From: Diacronema lutheri
Lineage: Eukaryota > Haptophyta > Pavlovophyceae > Pavlovales > Pavlovaceae
DNA: 64,000 nucleotides
Reading direction: 5' to 3'
Assembly: GCA_019448385.1 (NCBI GenBank)
Contig: JAGTXO010000007.1
Location: 1,178,001 to 1,242,000, forward strand
The notes under the pieces were generated by a model, which searched no databases, was not told where the DNA came from, and saw only the letters and a list, made by a program, of their open reading frames with translations. The translations under genes and the position numbers were made by a program. This document shows, piece after piece, positions 19,901 to 29,454 of the stretch (positions are counted from its first letter, which is position 1; every line of letters starts with the position of its first letter).

Positions 19901-22900
19901 GCGGGCTGGGCGGCGGGCTGGGCGGCGGGCTGGGCGGCGGGCTGGGCGGCGGGCTGGGCGGCGGGCTGGGCGGCGGGCTGGGCGGCGGGCTGGGCGGCGG
20001 GCTGGGCGGCGGGCTGGGCGGCGGGCTGGGCGGCGGGCTGGGCGGTGGTGACGGCGGCGGGCTGGGCGGCGGGCTGGGCGGCGGTGACGGCGGGGGGCTG
20101 GGCGGTGGCGACGGGGGCGGGCTGGGCGGCGGGCTGGGCGGCGGACTGGGCGGCGGACTTGGCGGCGGGCTTGGCGGCGGGCTTGGCGGCGGGCTGGGCG
20201 GCGGGCTTGGCGGCGGGCTCGGTGGCGGACTGGGCGGCGGGCTCGGCGGCGGACTTGGCGGCGGGCTTGGCGGCGGGCTAGGCGGCGGGCTTGGCGGCGG
20301 GCTGGGCGGCGGGCTGGGTGGCGGGCTTGGCGGCGGGCTTGGCGGCGGGCTTGGCGGCGGGCTTGGCGGCGGGCTGGGCGGCGGGCTTGGCGGCGGGCTT
20401 GGCGGAGGACTGGGCGGCGGGCTGGGCGGTGGGCTGGGCGGTGGTGACGGCGGCGGGCTGGGCGGCGGGCTGGGCGGTGGTGATGGCGGCGGGCTGGGCG
20501 GCGGGCTGGGCGGTGGCGACGGCGGAGGGCTTGGCGGCGGGCTTGGCGGCGGGCTTGGCGGCGGGCTTGGCGGCGGGCTTGGCGGCGGGCTCGGCGGCGG
20601 CGATGGCGGAGGGCTCGGCGGCGGACTGGGCGGCGGGCTCGGCGGCGGGCTAGGCGGCGGGCTTGGCGGCGGGCTGGGCGGCGGGCTAGGTGGCGGGCTA
20701 GGCGGCGGGCTTGGCGGCGGGCTTGGAGGCGGGCTTGGCGGAGGACTGGGCGGCGGGCTGGGCGGCGGGCTGGGCGGTGGGCTGGGCGGTGGTGACGGCG
20801 GCGGGCTGGGCGGCGGGCTGGGCGGTGGTGATGGCGGCGGGCTGGGCGGCGGGCTGGGCGGTGGCGACGGCGGAGGGCTTGGCGGCGGGCTTGGCGGCGG
20901 GCTGGGCGGCGGGCTGGGCGGCGGGCTTGGCGGCGGGCTCGGTGGCGGACTGGGCGGCGGGCTCGGCGGCGGACTTGGCGGCGGGCTTGGCGGCGGGCTA
21001 GGCGGCGGGCTTGGCGGCGGGCTGGGCGGCGGGCTGGGTGGCGGGCTTGGCGGCGGGCTTGGCGGCGGGCTTGGCGGCGGGCTTGGCGGCGGGCTGGGCG
21101 GCGGGCTTGGCGGCGGGCTTGGCGGAGGACTGGGCGGCGGGCTGGGCGGTGGGCTGGGCGGTGGTGACGGCGGCGGGCTGGGCGGCGGGCTGGGCGGTGG
21201 TGATGGCGGCGGGCTGGGCGGCGGGCTGGGCGGTGGCGACGGCGGAGGGCTTGGCGGCGGGCTTGGCGGCGGGCTTGGCGGCGGGCTTGGCGGCGGACTT
21301 GGCGGCGGGCTTGGCGGCGGGCTGGGCGGTGGACTCGGCGGCGGGCTTGGCGGCGGGCTGGGCGGCGGCGATGGCGGAGGGCTCGGCGGCGGACTGGGCG
21401 GCGGGCTCGGCGGCGGGCTGGGCGGCGGGCTTGGTGGCGGGCTTGGCGGCGGGCTTGGAGGAGGGCTGGGCGGAGGGCTGGGCGGCGGGCTGGGCGGAGG
21501 CGACGGCGGAGGGCTTGGCGGCGGGCTGGGCGGCGGGCTGGGTGGCGGGCTGGGCGGCGGGCTGGGCGGTGGGCTTGGTGGCGGGCTGGGCGGCGGGCTT
21601 GGAGGAGGGCTGGGCGGAGGGCTGGGCGGCGGGCTGGGCGGTGGCGACGGCGGAGGGCTTGGCGGCGGGCTGGGCGGCGGGCTGGGCGGTGGACTCGGCG
21701 GCGGGCTTGGCGGCGGGCTGGGCGGCGGCGATGGCGGAGGGCTCGGCGGCGGACTGGGCGGCGGGCTCGGCGGCGGGCTGGGCGGCGGGCTTGGTGGCGG
21801 GCTTGGCGGCGGGCTTGGAGGAGGGCTGGGCGGAGGGCTGGGCGGCGGGCTGGGCGGAGGCGACGGCGGCGGGCTGGGCGGCGGGCTGGGCGGCGGGCTC
21901 GGCGGTGGGCTTGGTGGCGGGCTTGGTGGCGGGCTGGGCGGCGGGCTCGGTGGCGGGCTCGGTGGCGGGCTGGGCGGCGGGCTGGGCGGCGGGCTGGGCG
22001 GCGGGCTTGGCGGGGGCGACGGCGGAGGGCTTGGCGGCGGACTAGGCGGCGGGCTGGGCGGCGGGCTGGGCGGCGGGCTGGGCGGCGGGCTGGGCGGCGG
22101 GCTGGGTGGCGGGCTTGGCGGGGGCGACGGCGGCGGGCTGGGCGGCGGGCTTGGCGGCGGGCTCGGCGGCGGGCTAGGTGGCGGGCTTGGCGGCGGGCTT
22201 GGTGGCGGGCTGGGCGGCGGGCTCGGCGGCGGGCTTGGCGGTGGTGACGGCGGCGGGCTGGGCGGCGGGCTGGGCGGTGGTGATGGCGGCGGGCTGGGCG
22301 GCGGGCTGGGCGGCGGACTCGGCGGCGGGCTTGGCGGCGGGCTGGGCGGCGGGCTGGGCGGAGGACTTGGTGGCGGGCTGGGTGGCGGACTTGGCGGCGG
22401 ACTTGGCGGCGGACTTGGCGGCGGGCTTGGCGGCGGGCTTGGCGGCGGGCTGGGTGGCGGGCTGGGCGGCGGGCTTGGAGGCGGGCTTGGCGGCGGGCTT
22501 GGCGGCGGGCTTGGCGGCGGGCTCGGCGGCGGGCTGGGCGGCGGGCTTGGCGGGGGCGACGGCGGCGGGCTGGGCGGCGGGCTTGGCGGCGGGCTCGGCG
22601 GCGGGCTGGGCGGCGGACTTGGCGGTGGTGATGGTGGTGGGCTTGGCGGCGGCGATGGCGGCGGGCTGGGCGGCGGGCTGGGCGGCGGCGATGGCGGCGG
22701 GCTGGGCGGCGGGCTGGGCGGCGGGCTGGGCGGCGGGCTAGGCGGCGGCGACGGCGGCGGGCTGGGCGGCGGGCTGGGCGGCGGGCTGGGCGGCGGGCTG
22801 GGCGGCGGGCTGGGCGGCGGGCTGGGCGGCGGGCTGGGCGGCGGGCTGGGCGGCGGGCTGGGCGGCGGGCTGGGCGGCGGGCTGGGTGGCGGGCTGGGTG

Positions 22901-25900
22901 GCGGGCTTGGCGGCGGGCTTGGCGGCGGGCTGGGCGGCGGGCTGGGCGGCGGGCTGGGCGGCGGGCTGGGCGGCGGGCTGGGCGGCGGGCTGGGCGGCGG
23001 GCTGGGCGGCGGGCTGGGCGGCGGGCTGGGCGGTGGGCTAGGCGGCGGGCTGGGCGGCGGGCTCGGTGGCGGGCTTGGCGGCGGGCTTGGTGGCGGGCTG
23101 GGCGGTGGTGACGGCGGCGGGCTGGGCGGCGGGCTGGGCGGCGGGCTTGGTGGCGGGCTGGGCGGTGGACTGGGTGGCGGGCTGGGTGGCGGCGATGGCG
23201 GCGGCGACGGCGGCGGACTTGGCGGTGGGCTAGGCGGCGGGCTGGGCGGCGGGCTAGGCGGCGGGCTGGGTGGCGGGCTGGGTGGCGGGCTCGGCGGCGG
23301 GCTTGGCGGCGGGCTGGGCGGCGGGCTGGGCGGCGGGCTGGGCGGTGGCGAGGGCGGGGGGCTTGGCGGCGGGCTTGGCGGGGGCGACGGCGGAGGGCTC
23401 GGCGGCGGGCTCGGCGGCGGGCTCGGTGGCGGGCTGGGCGGCGGGCTGGGCGGCGGGCTCGGCGGCGGGCTTGGCGGCGGACTGGGCGGCGGGCTAGGCG
23501 GCGGGCTTGGCGGCGGGCTTGGAGGCGGGCTTGGCGGAGGACTGGGCGGCGGGCTGGGCGGCGGGCTGGGCGGTGGGCTGGGCGGCGGTGACGGCGGCGG
23601 GCTGGGCGGCGGGCTGGGCGGCGGGCTGGGCGGCGGGCTGGGCGGCGGGCTGGGCGGCGGGCTGGGCGGCGGGCTTGGTGGCGGGCTAGGCGGTGGTGAC
23701 GGCGGCGGGCTGGGCGGCGGGCTGGGCGGCGGGCTGGGTGGCGGGCTTGGTGGCGGGCTGGGCGGTGGACTGGGCGGCGGGCTGGGTGGCGGCGATGGCG
23801 GCGGCGACGGCGGCGGGCTTGGTGGCGGGCTGGGCGGCGGGCTGGGCGGCGGGCTGGGCGGTGGCGAGGGCGGGGGGCTTGGCGGCGGGCTTGGCGGGGG
23901 CGACGGCGGAGGGCTCGGCGGCGGGCTCGGCGGCGGGCTCGGTGGCGGGCTCGGCGGCGGGCTAGGCGGCGGGCTGGGCGGCGGGCTTGGCGGCGGGCTG
24001 GGCGGCGGGCTGGGCGGCGGGCTGGGCGGTGGCGAGGGCGGGGGGCTTGGCGGCGGGCTTGGCGGGGGCGACGGCGGCGGGCTTGGCGGCGGGCTCGGCG
24101 GCGGGCTCGGTGGCGGGCTCGGCGGCGGGCTCGGCGGCGGGCTGGGCGGCGGGCTGGGCGGCGGGCTGGGTGGCGGGCTGGGCGGCGGGCTGGGCGGCGG
24201 GCTGGGCGGCGGGCTGGGCGGCGGGCTGGGCGGCGGGCTGGGCGGTGGGCTGGGCGGCGGGCTTGGCGGCGGGCTTGGCGGCGGGCTTGGCGGCGGGCTT
24301 GGCGGCGGGCTTGGCGGCGGGCTTGGCGGCGGGCTGGGCGGTGGGCTGGGCGGTGGCGAAGGCGGTGGCGAGGGCGGGGGGCTTGGCGGCGGGCTTGGCG
24401 GAGGCGACGGCGGAGGGCTGGGCGGCGGGCTCGGTGGCGGGCTCGGTGGCGGGCTCGGTGGCGGGCTCGGTGGCGGGCTCGGTGGCGGGCTGGGCGGCGG
24501 GCTGGGCGGCGGGCTTGGCGGCGGGCTTGGCGGCGGGCTTGGCGGCGGGCTCGGCGGCGGGCTTGGCGGCGGGCTCGGCGGCGGGCTCGGCGGTGGCGAC
24601 GGCGGCGGACTCGGCGGCGGGCTGGGTGGCGGGCTCGGCGGCGGGCTCGGCGGCGGGCTAGGCGGAGGCGACGGCGGAGGGCTTGGCGGTGGGCTAGGCG
24701 GCGGGCTGGGCGGCGGGCTGGGCGGCGGGCTGGGCGGCGGGCTGGGCGGCGGGCTGGGCGGCGGGCTGGGCGGCGGGCTGGGCGGCGGGCTTGGCGGCGG
24801 GCTTGGCGGCGGGCTGGGCGGCGGGCTTGGCGGCGGGCTGGGCGGCGGGCTGGGCGGTGGCGAGGGCGGGGGGCTTGGCGGCGGGCTTGGCGGGGGCGAC
24901 GGCGGAGGGCTGGGCGGCGGGCTCGGCGGCGGGCTCGGTGGCGGGCTCGGTGGCGGGCTAGGTGGCGGGCTGGGCGGCGGGCTGGGCGGCGGGCTTGGTG
25001 GCGGGCTGGGCGGCGGGCTTGGTGGCGGGCTGGGCGGCGGGCTTGGTGGCGGGCTTGGTGGCGGGCTTGGTGGCGGGCTGGGCGGTGGCGAGGGCGGCGG
25101 GCTTGGCGGCGGGCTTGGCGGCGGGCTTGGCGGCGGGCTAGGCGGCGGGCTGGGCGGCGGGCTGGGTGGTGGGCTCGGCGGCGGGCTCGGCGGTGGACTA
25201 GGCGGCGGGCTGGGCGGCGGGCTCGGTGGTGGTGACGGCGGCGGGCTTGGCGGAGGGCTAGGCGGCGGGCTGGGCGGCGGACTGGGCGGCGGGCTGGGCG
25301 GTGGACTCGGTGGTGGGCTGGGCGGCGGGCTGGGCGGCGGGCTTGGCGGCGGGCTTGGCGGCGGGCTGGGCGGCGGACTCGGTGGCGGGCTCGGCGGCGG
25401 GCTCGGCGGTGGACTGGGCGGCGGGCTGGGCGGCGGACTCGGCGGTGGCGACGGCGGCGGGCTTGGCGGAGGGCTGGGTGGCGGGCTAGGCGGCGGGCTG
25501 GGCGGCGGGCTGGGCGGCGGGCTTGGCGGCGGGCTAGGCGGCGGGCTGGGCGGCGGGCTAGGAGGTGGTGACGGCGGCGGGCTGGGCGGCGGGCTGGGCG
25601 GCGGGCTGGGCGGCGGGCTTGGCGGCGGGCTGGGCGGCGGGCTTGGCGGCGGGCTGGGCGGCGGGCTGGGTGGCGGGCTCGGCGGCGGGCTTGGCGGCGG
25701 GCTTGGCGGCGGGCTTGGCGGCGGGCTTGGCGGCGGGCTTGGCGGCGGGCTTGGCGGCGGGCTTGGCGGCGGGCTTGGCGGCGGGCTAGGCGGCGGGCTG
25801 GGCGGCGGGCTGGGCGGTGGCGAGGGCGGGGGGCTTGGCGGCGGGCTTGGCGGTGGACTGGGTGGCGGGCTGGGTGGCGGCGACGGCGGCGGGCTCGGTG

Positions 25901-28900
25901 GCGGGCTCGGTGGCGGGCTCGGTGGCGGGCTGGGCGGCGGGCTGGGCGGCGGGCTGGGCGGTGGACTCGGTGGTGGGCTGGGCGGCGGGCTTGGTGGCGG
26001 GCTCGGTGGCGGGCTGGGTGGCGGACTGGGCGGCGGGCTGGGCGGCGGGCTAGGAGGTGGTGATGGCGGCGGGCTTGGCGGCGGGCTGGGCGGCGGACTG
26101 GGCGGTGGTGACGGCGGTGGGCTGGGCGGCGGCGATGGCGGCGGGCTCGGCGGCGGGCTCGGCGGTGGTGACGGCGGCGGGCTTGGCGGCGGGCTTGGCG
26201 GCGGGCTCGGCGGCGGGCTGGGCGGCGGGCTGGGCGGCGGGCTTGGTGGCGGGCTTGGCGGCGGGCTTGGTGGCGGGCTGGGCGGCGGGCTGGGCGGCGG
26301 GCTAGGCGGCGGGCTGGGCGGCGGGCTGGGCGGCGGGCTTGGCGGCGGGCTTGGCGGCGGGCTTGGCGGCGGGCTTGGTGGCGGGCTTGGCGGCGGGCTT
26401 GGCGGCGGGCTGGGCGGCGGGCTGGGCGGCGGGCTAGGCGGCGGGCTGGGCGGCGGGCTTGGCGGCGGGCTTGGCGGCGGGCTAGGCGGCGGGCTGGGCG
26501 GCGGGCTGGGCGGCGGGCTGGGCGGCGGGCTGGGCGGCGGGCTGGGCGGCGGGCTTGGCGGCGGGCTGGGTGGCGGGCTGGGCGGCGGGCTGGGCGGCGG
26601 GCTGGGCGGCGGGCTTGGCGGCGGGCTTGGCGGCGGGCTTGGCGGCGGGCTGGGCGGCGGGCTGGGCGGCGGGCTGGGCGGCGGGCTGGGCGGCGGGCTG
26701 GGCGGCGGGCTGGGCGGCGGGCTGGGCGGCGGGCTTGGCGGCGGGCTTGGCGGCGGACTTGGCGGCGGGCTTGGTGGCGGGCTTGGCGGCGGGCTTGGCG
26801 GCGGGCTGGGCGGCGGGCTGGGCGGCGGGCTGGGCGGCGGGCTGGGCGGCGGGCTGGGCGGCGGGCTGGGCGGCGGGCTGGGCGGCGGACTGGGCGGCGG
26901 GCTTGGCGGCGGACTTGGCGGCGGGCTTGGCGGCGGGCTTGGTGGCGGGCTGGGCGGCGGGCTGGGCGGCGGGCTGGGCGGCGGGCTTGGTGGCGGGCTT
27001 GGCGGCGGGCTTGGTGGCGGGCTGGGCGGTGGTGACGGCGGCGGACTGGGCGGCGGGCTGGGCGGTGGACTGGGTGGCGGGCTGGGTGGCGGCGACGGCG
27101 GCGGCGACGGCGGCGGGCTTGGCGGCGGGCTAGGCGGCGGACTGGGCGGCGGGCTGGGCGGCGGGCTAGGCGGCGGGCTGGGCGGCGGGCTTGGCGGCGG
27201 GCTGGGCGGAGGCGACGGCGGAGGGCTCGGCGGCGGGCTAGGCGGCGGGCTGGGCGGCGGGCTTGGCGGCGGGCTGGGCGGAGGCGACGGCGGAGGGCTC
27301 GGCGGCGGGCTTGGCGGCGGGCCGGGTGGCGGCGACGGCGGCGGGCTTGGCGGCGGGCTGGGCGGCGGGCTGGGCGGCGGGCTGGGCGGAGGCGACGGCG
27401 GCGGGATGGGCGGCGGGCTTGGCGGCGGGCTAGGCGGCGGGCTGGGCGGCGGGCTGGGCGGCGGGCTAGGCGGTGGGCTTGGCGGCGGGCTTGGCGGCGG
27501 ACTTGGCGGCGGGCTTGGCGGCGGGCTTGGCGGCGGGCTGGGCGGCGGGCTGGGCGGCGGACTAGGCGGAGGGCTCGGTGGAGGTGAGGGTGGGGGCGGG
27601 CTGGGCGGCGGGCTGGGCGGTGGGCTAGGCGGCGGGCTGGGCGGAGGGCTCGGTGGCGGTGGGCTCGGCGGCGGGCTCGGCGGCGGGCTCGGCGGCGGGC
27701 TCGGCGGCGGGCTCGGCGGCGGCGGGCTCGGCGGCGGACTCGGCGGAGGGCTCGGCGGCGGCGAGGGTGGCGGCGGGCTGGGCGGCGGGCTGGGCGGCGG
27801 GCTTGGCGGCGGGCTTGGCGGCGGCGGGCTCGGCGGGGGGCTCGGCGGCGGGCTGGGCGGCGGGCTGGGCGGTGGCGGGCTAGGCGGCGGGCTGGGGGGC
27901 GGGCTGGGCGGCGGCGATGGCGGGGGTGACGGCGGCGGTGGGCTTGGTGGCGGGCTGGGCGGAGGGCTCGGCGGCGGAGATGGCGGCGGGCTGGGTGGCG
28001 GCGGGCTTGGCGGCGGGCTGGGCGGCGGGCTTGGCGGTGGGCTCGGAGGCGGTGGACTGGGCGGCGGGCTCGGCGGAGGGCTCGGCGGAGGGCTCGGCGG
28101 TGGCGAGGGCGGTGGCGGGCTGGGCGGCGGGCTGGGCGGCGGGCTGGGCGGAGGGCTCGGCGGTGGAGACGGTGGCGGCGGGCTGGGAGGTGGGCTCGGC
28201 GGCGGGCTGGGCGGCGGAGAGGGTGGCGGCGGGCTCGGCGGCGGGCTCGGCGGCGGGCTGGGCGGCGGCGAGGGTGGCGGCGGGCTTGGCGGTGGGCTCG
28301 GCGGAGGGCTCGGCGGCGGGCTGGGTGGCGGCGGGCTGGGCGGCGGGCTGGGCGGCGGGCTCGGCGGCGGGCTCGGCGGCGGTGGACTGGGCGGCGGGCT
28401 GGGCGGCGGGCTCGGCGGAGGGCTCGGCGGTGGCGAGGGCGGCGGCGGGCTGGGCGGCGGGCTGGGCGGCGGGCTGGGCGGCGGGCTTGGCGGCGGGCTT
28501 GGCGGCGGCGGGCTCGGCGGTGGGCTCGGCGGTGGGCTCGGCGGCGGGCTAGGCGGTGGCGGGCTAGGCGGCGGGCTGGGGGGCGGGCTGGGCGGCGGCG
28601 ATGGCGGGGGTGACGGCGGCGGTGGGCTTGGTGGCGGGCTGGGCGGAGGGCTCGGCGGCGGAGATGGCGGCGGGCTGGGTGGCGGCGGGCTGGGCGGCGG
28701 GCTGGGCGGCGGGCTCGGCGGGGGGCTCGGCGGCGGTGGACTGGGCGGCGGGCTGGGCGGCGGGCTCGGCGGAGGGCTCGGCGGTGGCGAGGGCGGCGGC
28801 GGGCTGGGCGGCGGGCTGGGCGGAGGGCTGGGTGGAGGGCTCGGCGGTGGAGACGGTGGCGGCGGGCTGGGCGGTGGGCTCGGCGGCGGGCTCGGCGGCG

Positions 28901-29255
28901 GCGAGGGTGGCGGCGGGCTCGGCGGCGGGCTCGGCGGCGGGCTGGGCGGCGGCGATGGCGGCGGCGACGGCGGTGGTGGGCTTGGCGGCGGACTTGGCGG
29001 CGGGCTGGGCGGCGGGCTTGGTGGTGGGCTCGGCGGCGGCGGGCTCGGCGGCGGGCTGGGCGGCGGGCTCGGCGGGGGGCTCGGCGGTGGCGGGCTCGGC
29101 GGCGGGCTGGGCGGCGGGCTGGGCGGCGGGCTGGGCGGCGGCCGCGGCTGGGCGGCCGTGACTGACGCGAGCGCAATGAAGCTGACGAGCACCAACCACG
29201 GGCGCGCTCGCCTTGGCCAGCGCGTGCGCGCGCTCACCGCGTCGGCGATCGCCAT
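7055..29255 (-). CDS. Giant SPPP-stalk REJ/GPS polycystin-1-like membrane receptor (about 7,322 aa)
   Basis: Exons 29255-8341, 8218-7276 and 7165-7055 join in frame. The introns are 8219-8340 (GTGGGC...CAG) and 7166-7275 (GTGCGC...CAG); without them the C-terminus is nonsense. Order: signal peptide ending SFIALASVTAAQ; (SPPP)n to residue about 3640; irregular Pro-rich to 3735; about eight modules of roughly 100 aa with GDxAxW...LCYxF (3740-4720); IPT/TIG-like domains (SAIAPTGAALGASTLITLFG and following, 4720-5330); REJ-like region (CRGEVLRLDASSSTGG to VNRPPFGGGLVVSP, 5440-5890); EGF (CVNGACVLGRCECRNGWYG, about 6375); GPS motif CTSPHLSDFAGV (about 6450); TM1; two TMs in a polycystin-like block with DNWSLLAVAIG; low-complexity cytoplasmic loop; TM4 and TM5 (YIGWTVQLGLFLTLGAVAIA and VIALMASCSHVIAGVL). 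The polycystin channel half and PLAT domain are absent. Likely a cell-surface adhesion or mating/sensory receptor held out on a hydroxyproline-rich rod. Confidence 0.85.
18325..29150. repeat. 10.8-kb coding (SPPP)n tandem repeat
   Basis: The + strand reads as GGGCTGGGCGGC-type dodecamers; the minus strand codes Ser-Pro-Pro-Pro about 900 times. Two zones are visible. About 27,590-29,150 (N-terminal) has SPPPP inserted every three or four units. About 19,200-27,590 is almost pure SPPP, with single Ile and Gly interruptions near 27,400 and 27,320. Differences between units fall mostly at third codon positions. Longer blocks of about 360, 680 and 720 bp are duplicated inside it (see findings). 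The + strand is an extreme G-quadruplex-prone tract. Confidence 0.95.
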
Positions 29256-29434
29256 CGAGGCGAGCTCGCGCAGTTACTCCTCGGCCCTGCTGCCCTTGTG
29301 GCCACGAGAAGGCGGCGCCCAAAATAGCATTAGTGGAAACCGACGTTTGTAACCCGGAGGTCCCGGATAAACGTCTGTAACCGACGCGCATCGCAAGTCA
29401 GTTTAGAGAAAACTTTTTTGAGTGCTTCACATAT
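29256..29434 (-). promoter_or_regulatory. Promoter region of the giant receptor gene
   Basis: Contains GCCCAAAATAG at 29317-29327 (CTATTTTGGGC in gene orientation), 62-72 bp upstream of the ATG. The same 11-mer lies upstream of the polymerase eta gene in the same orientation. Two related elements, CGTTTGTAAC and CGTCTGTAAC, lie near 29344 and 29372. Confidence 0.35.
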
Positions 29435-29454
29435 GAGTAATATATATATTACTC
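29435..29454. repeat. 20-bp perfect A/T palindrome at retroelement 3' end
   Basis: GAGTAATATATATATTACTC is a perfect palindrome marking the left limit of the retroelement. It is followed by two tandem copies of an element-end sequence (GACGCTTACAGGCGGGTCAG and GACGCTCACAGGCGGGTCAG, near 29459 and 29493). Confidence 0.7.

Noticed and set aside
17462-29176. Minus-strand 3,904-codon Arg/Pro/Ala/His-rich ORF
   Set aside because: Out-of-frame reading of the same 12-bp repeat; no start context, domains or independent codon pattern.
18040-29352. Plus-strand 3,770-codon Gly-rich (GGGLGGG) ORF antisense to the giant gene
   Set aside because: It is the antisense of the SPPP repeat. The minus frame has a signal peptide, conserved domains and splice-supported membrane segments; the plus frame has none, and its D/E residues simply mark TCN serine codons.
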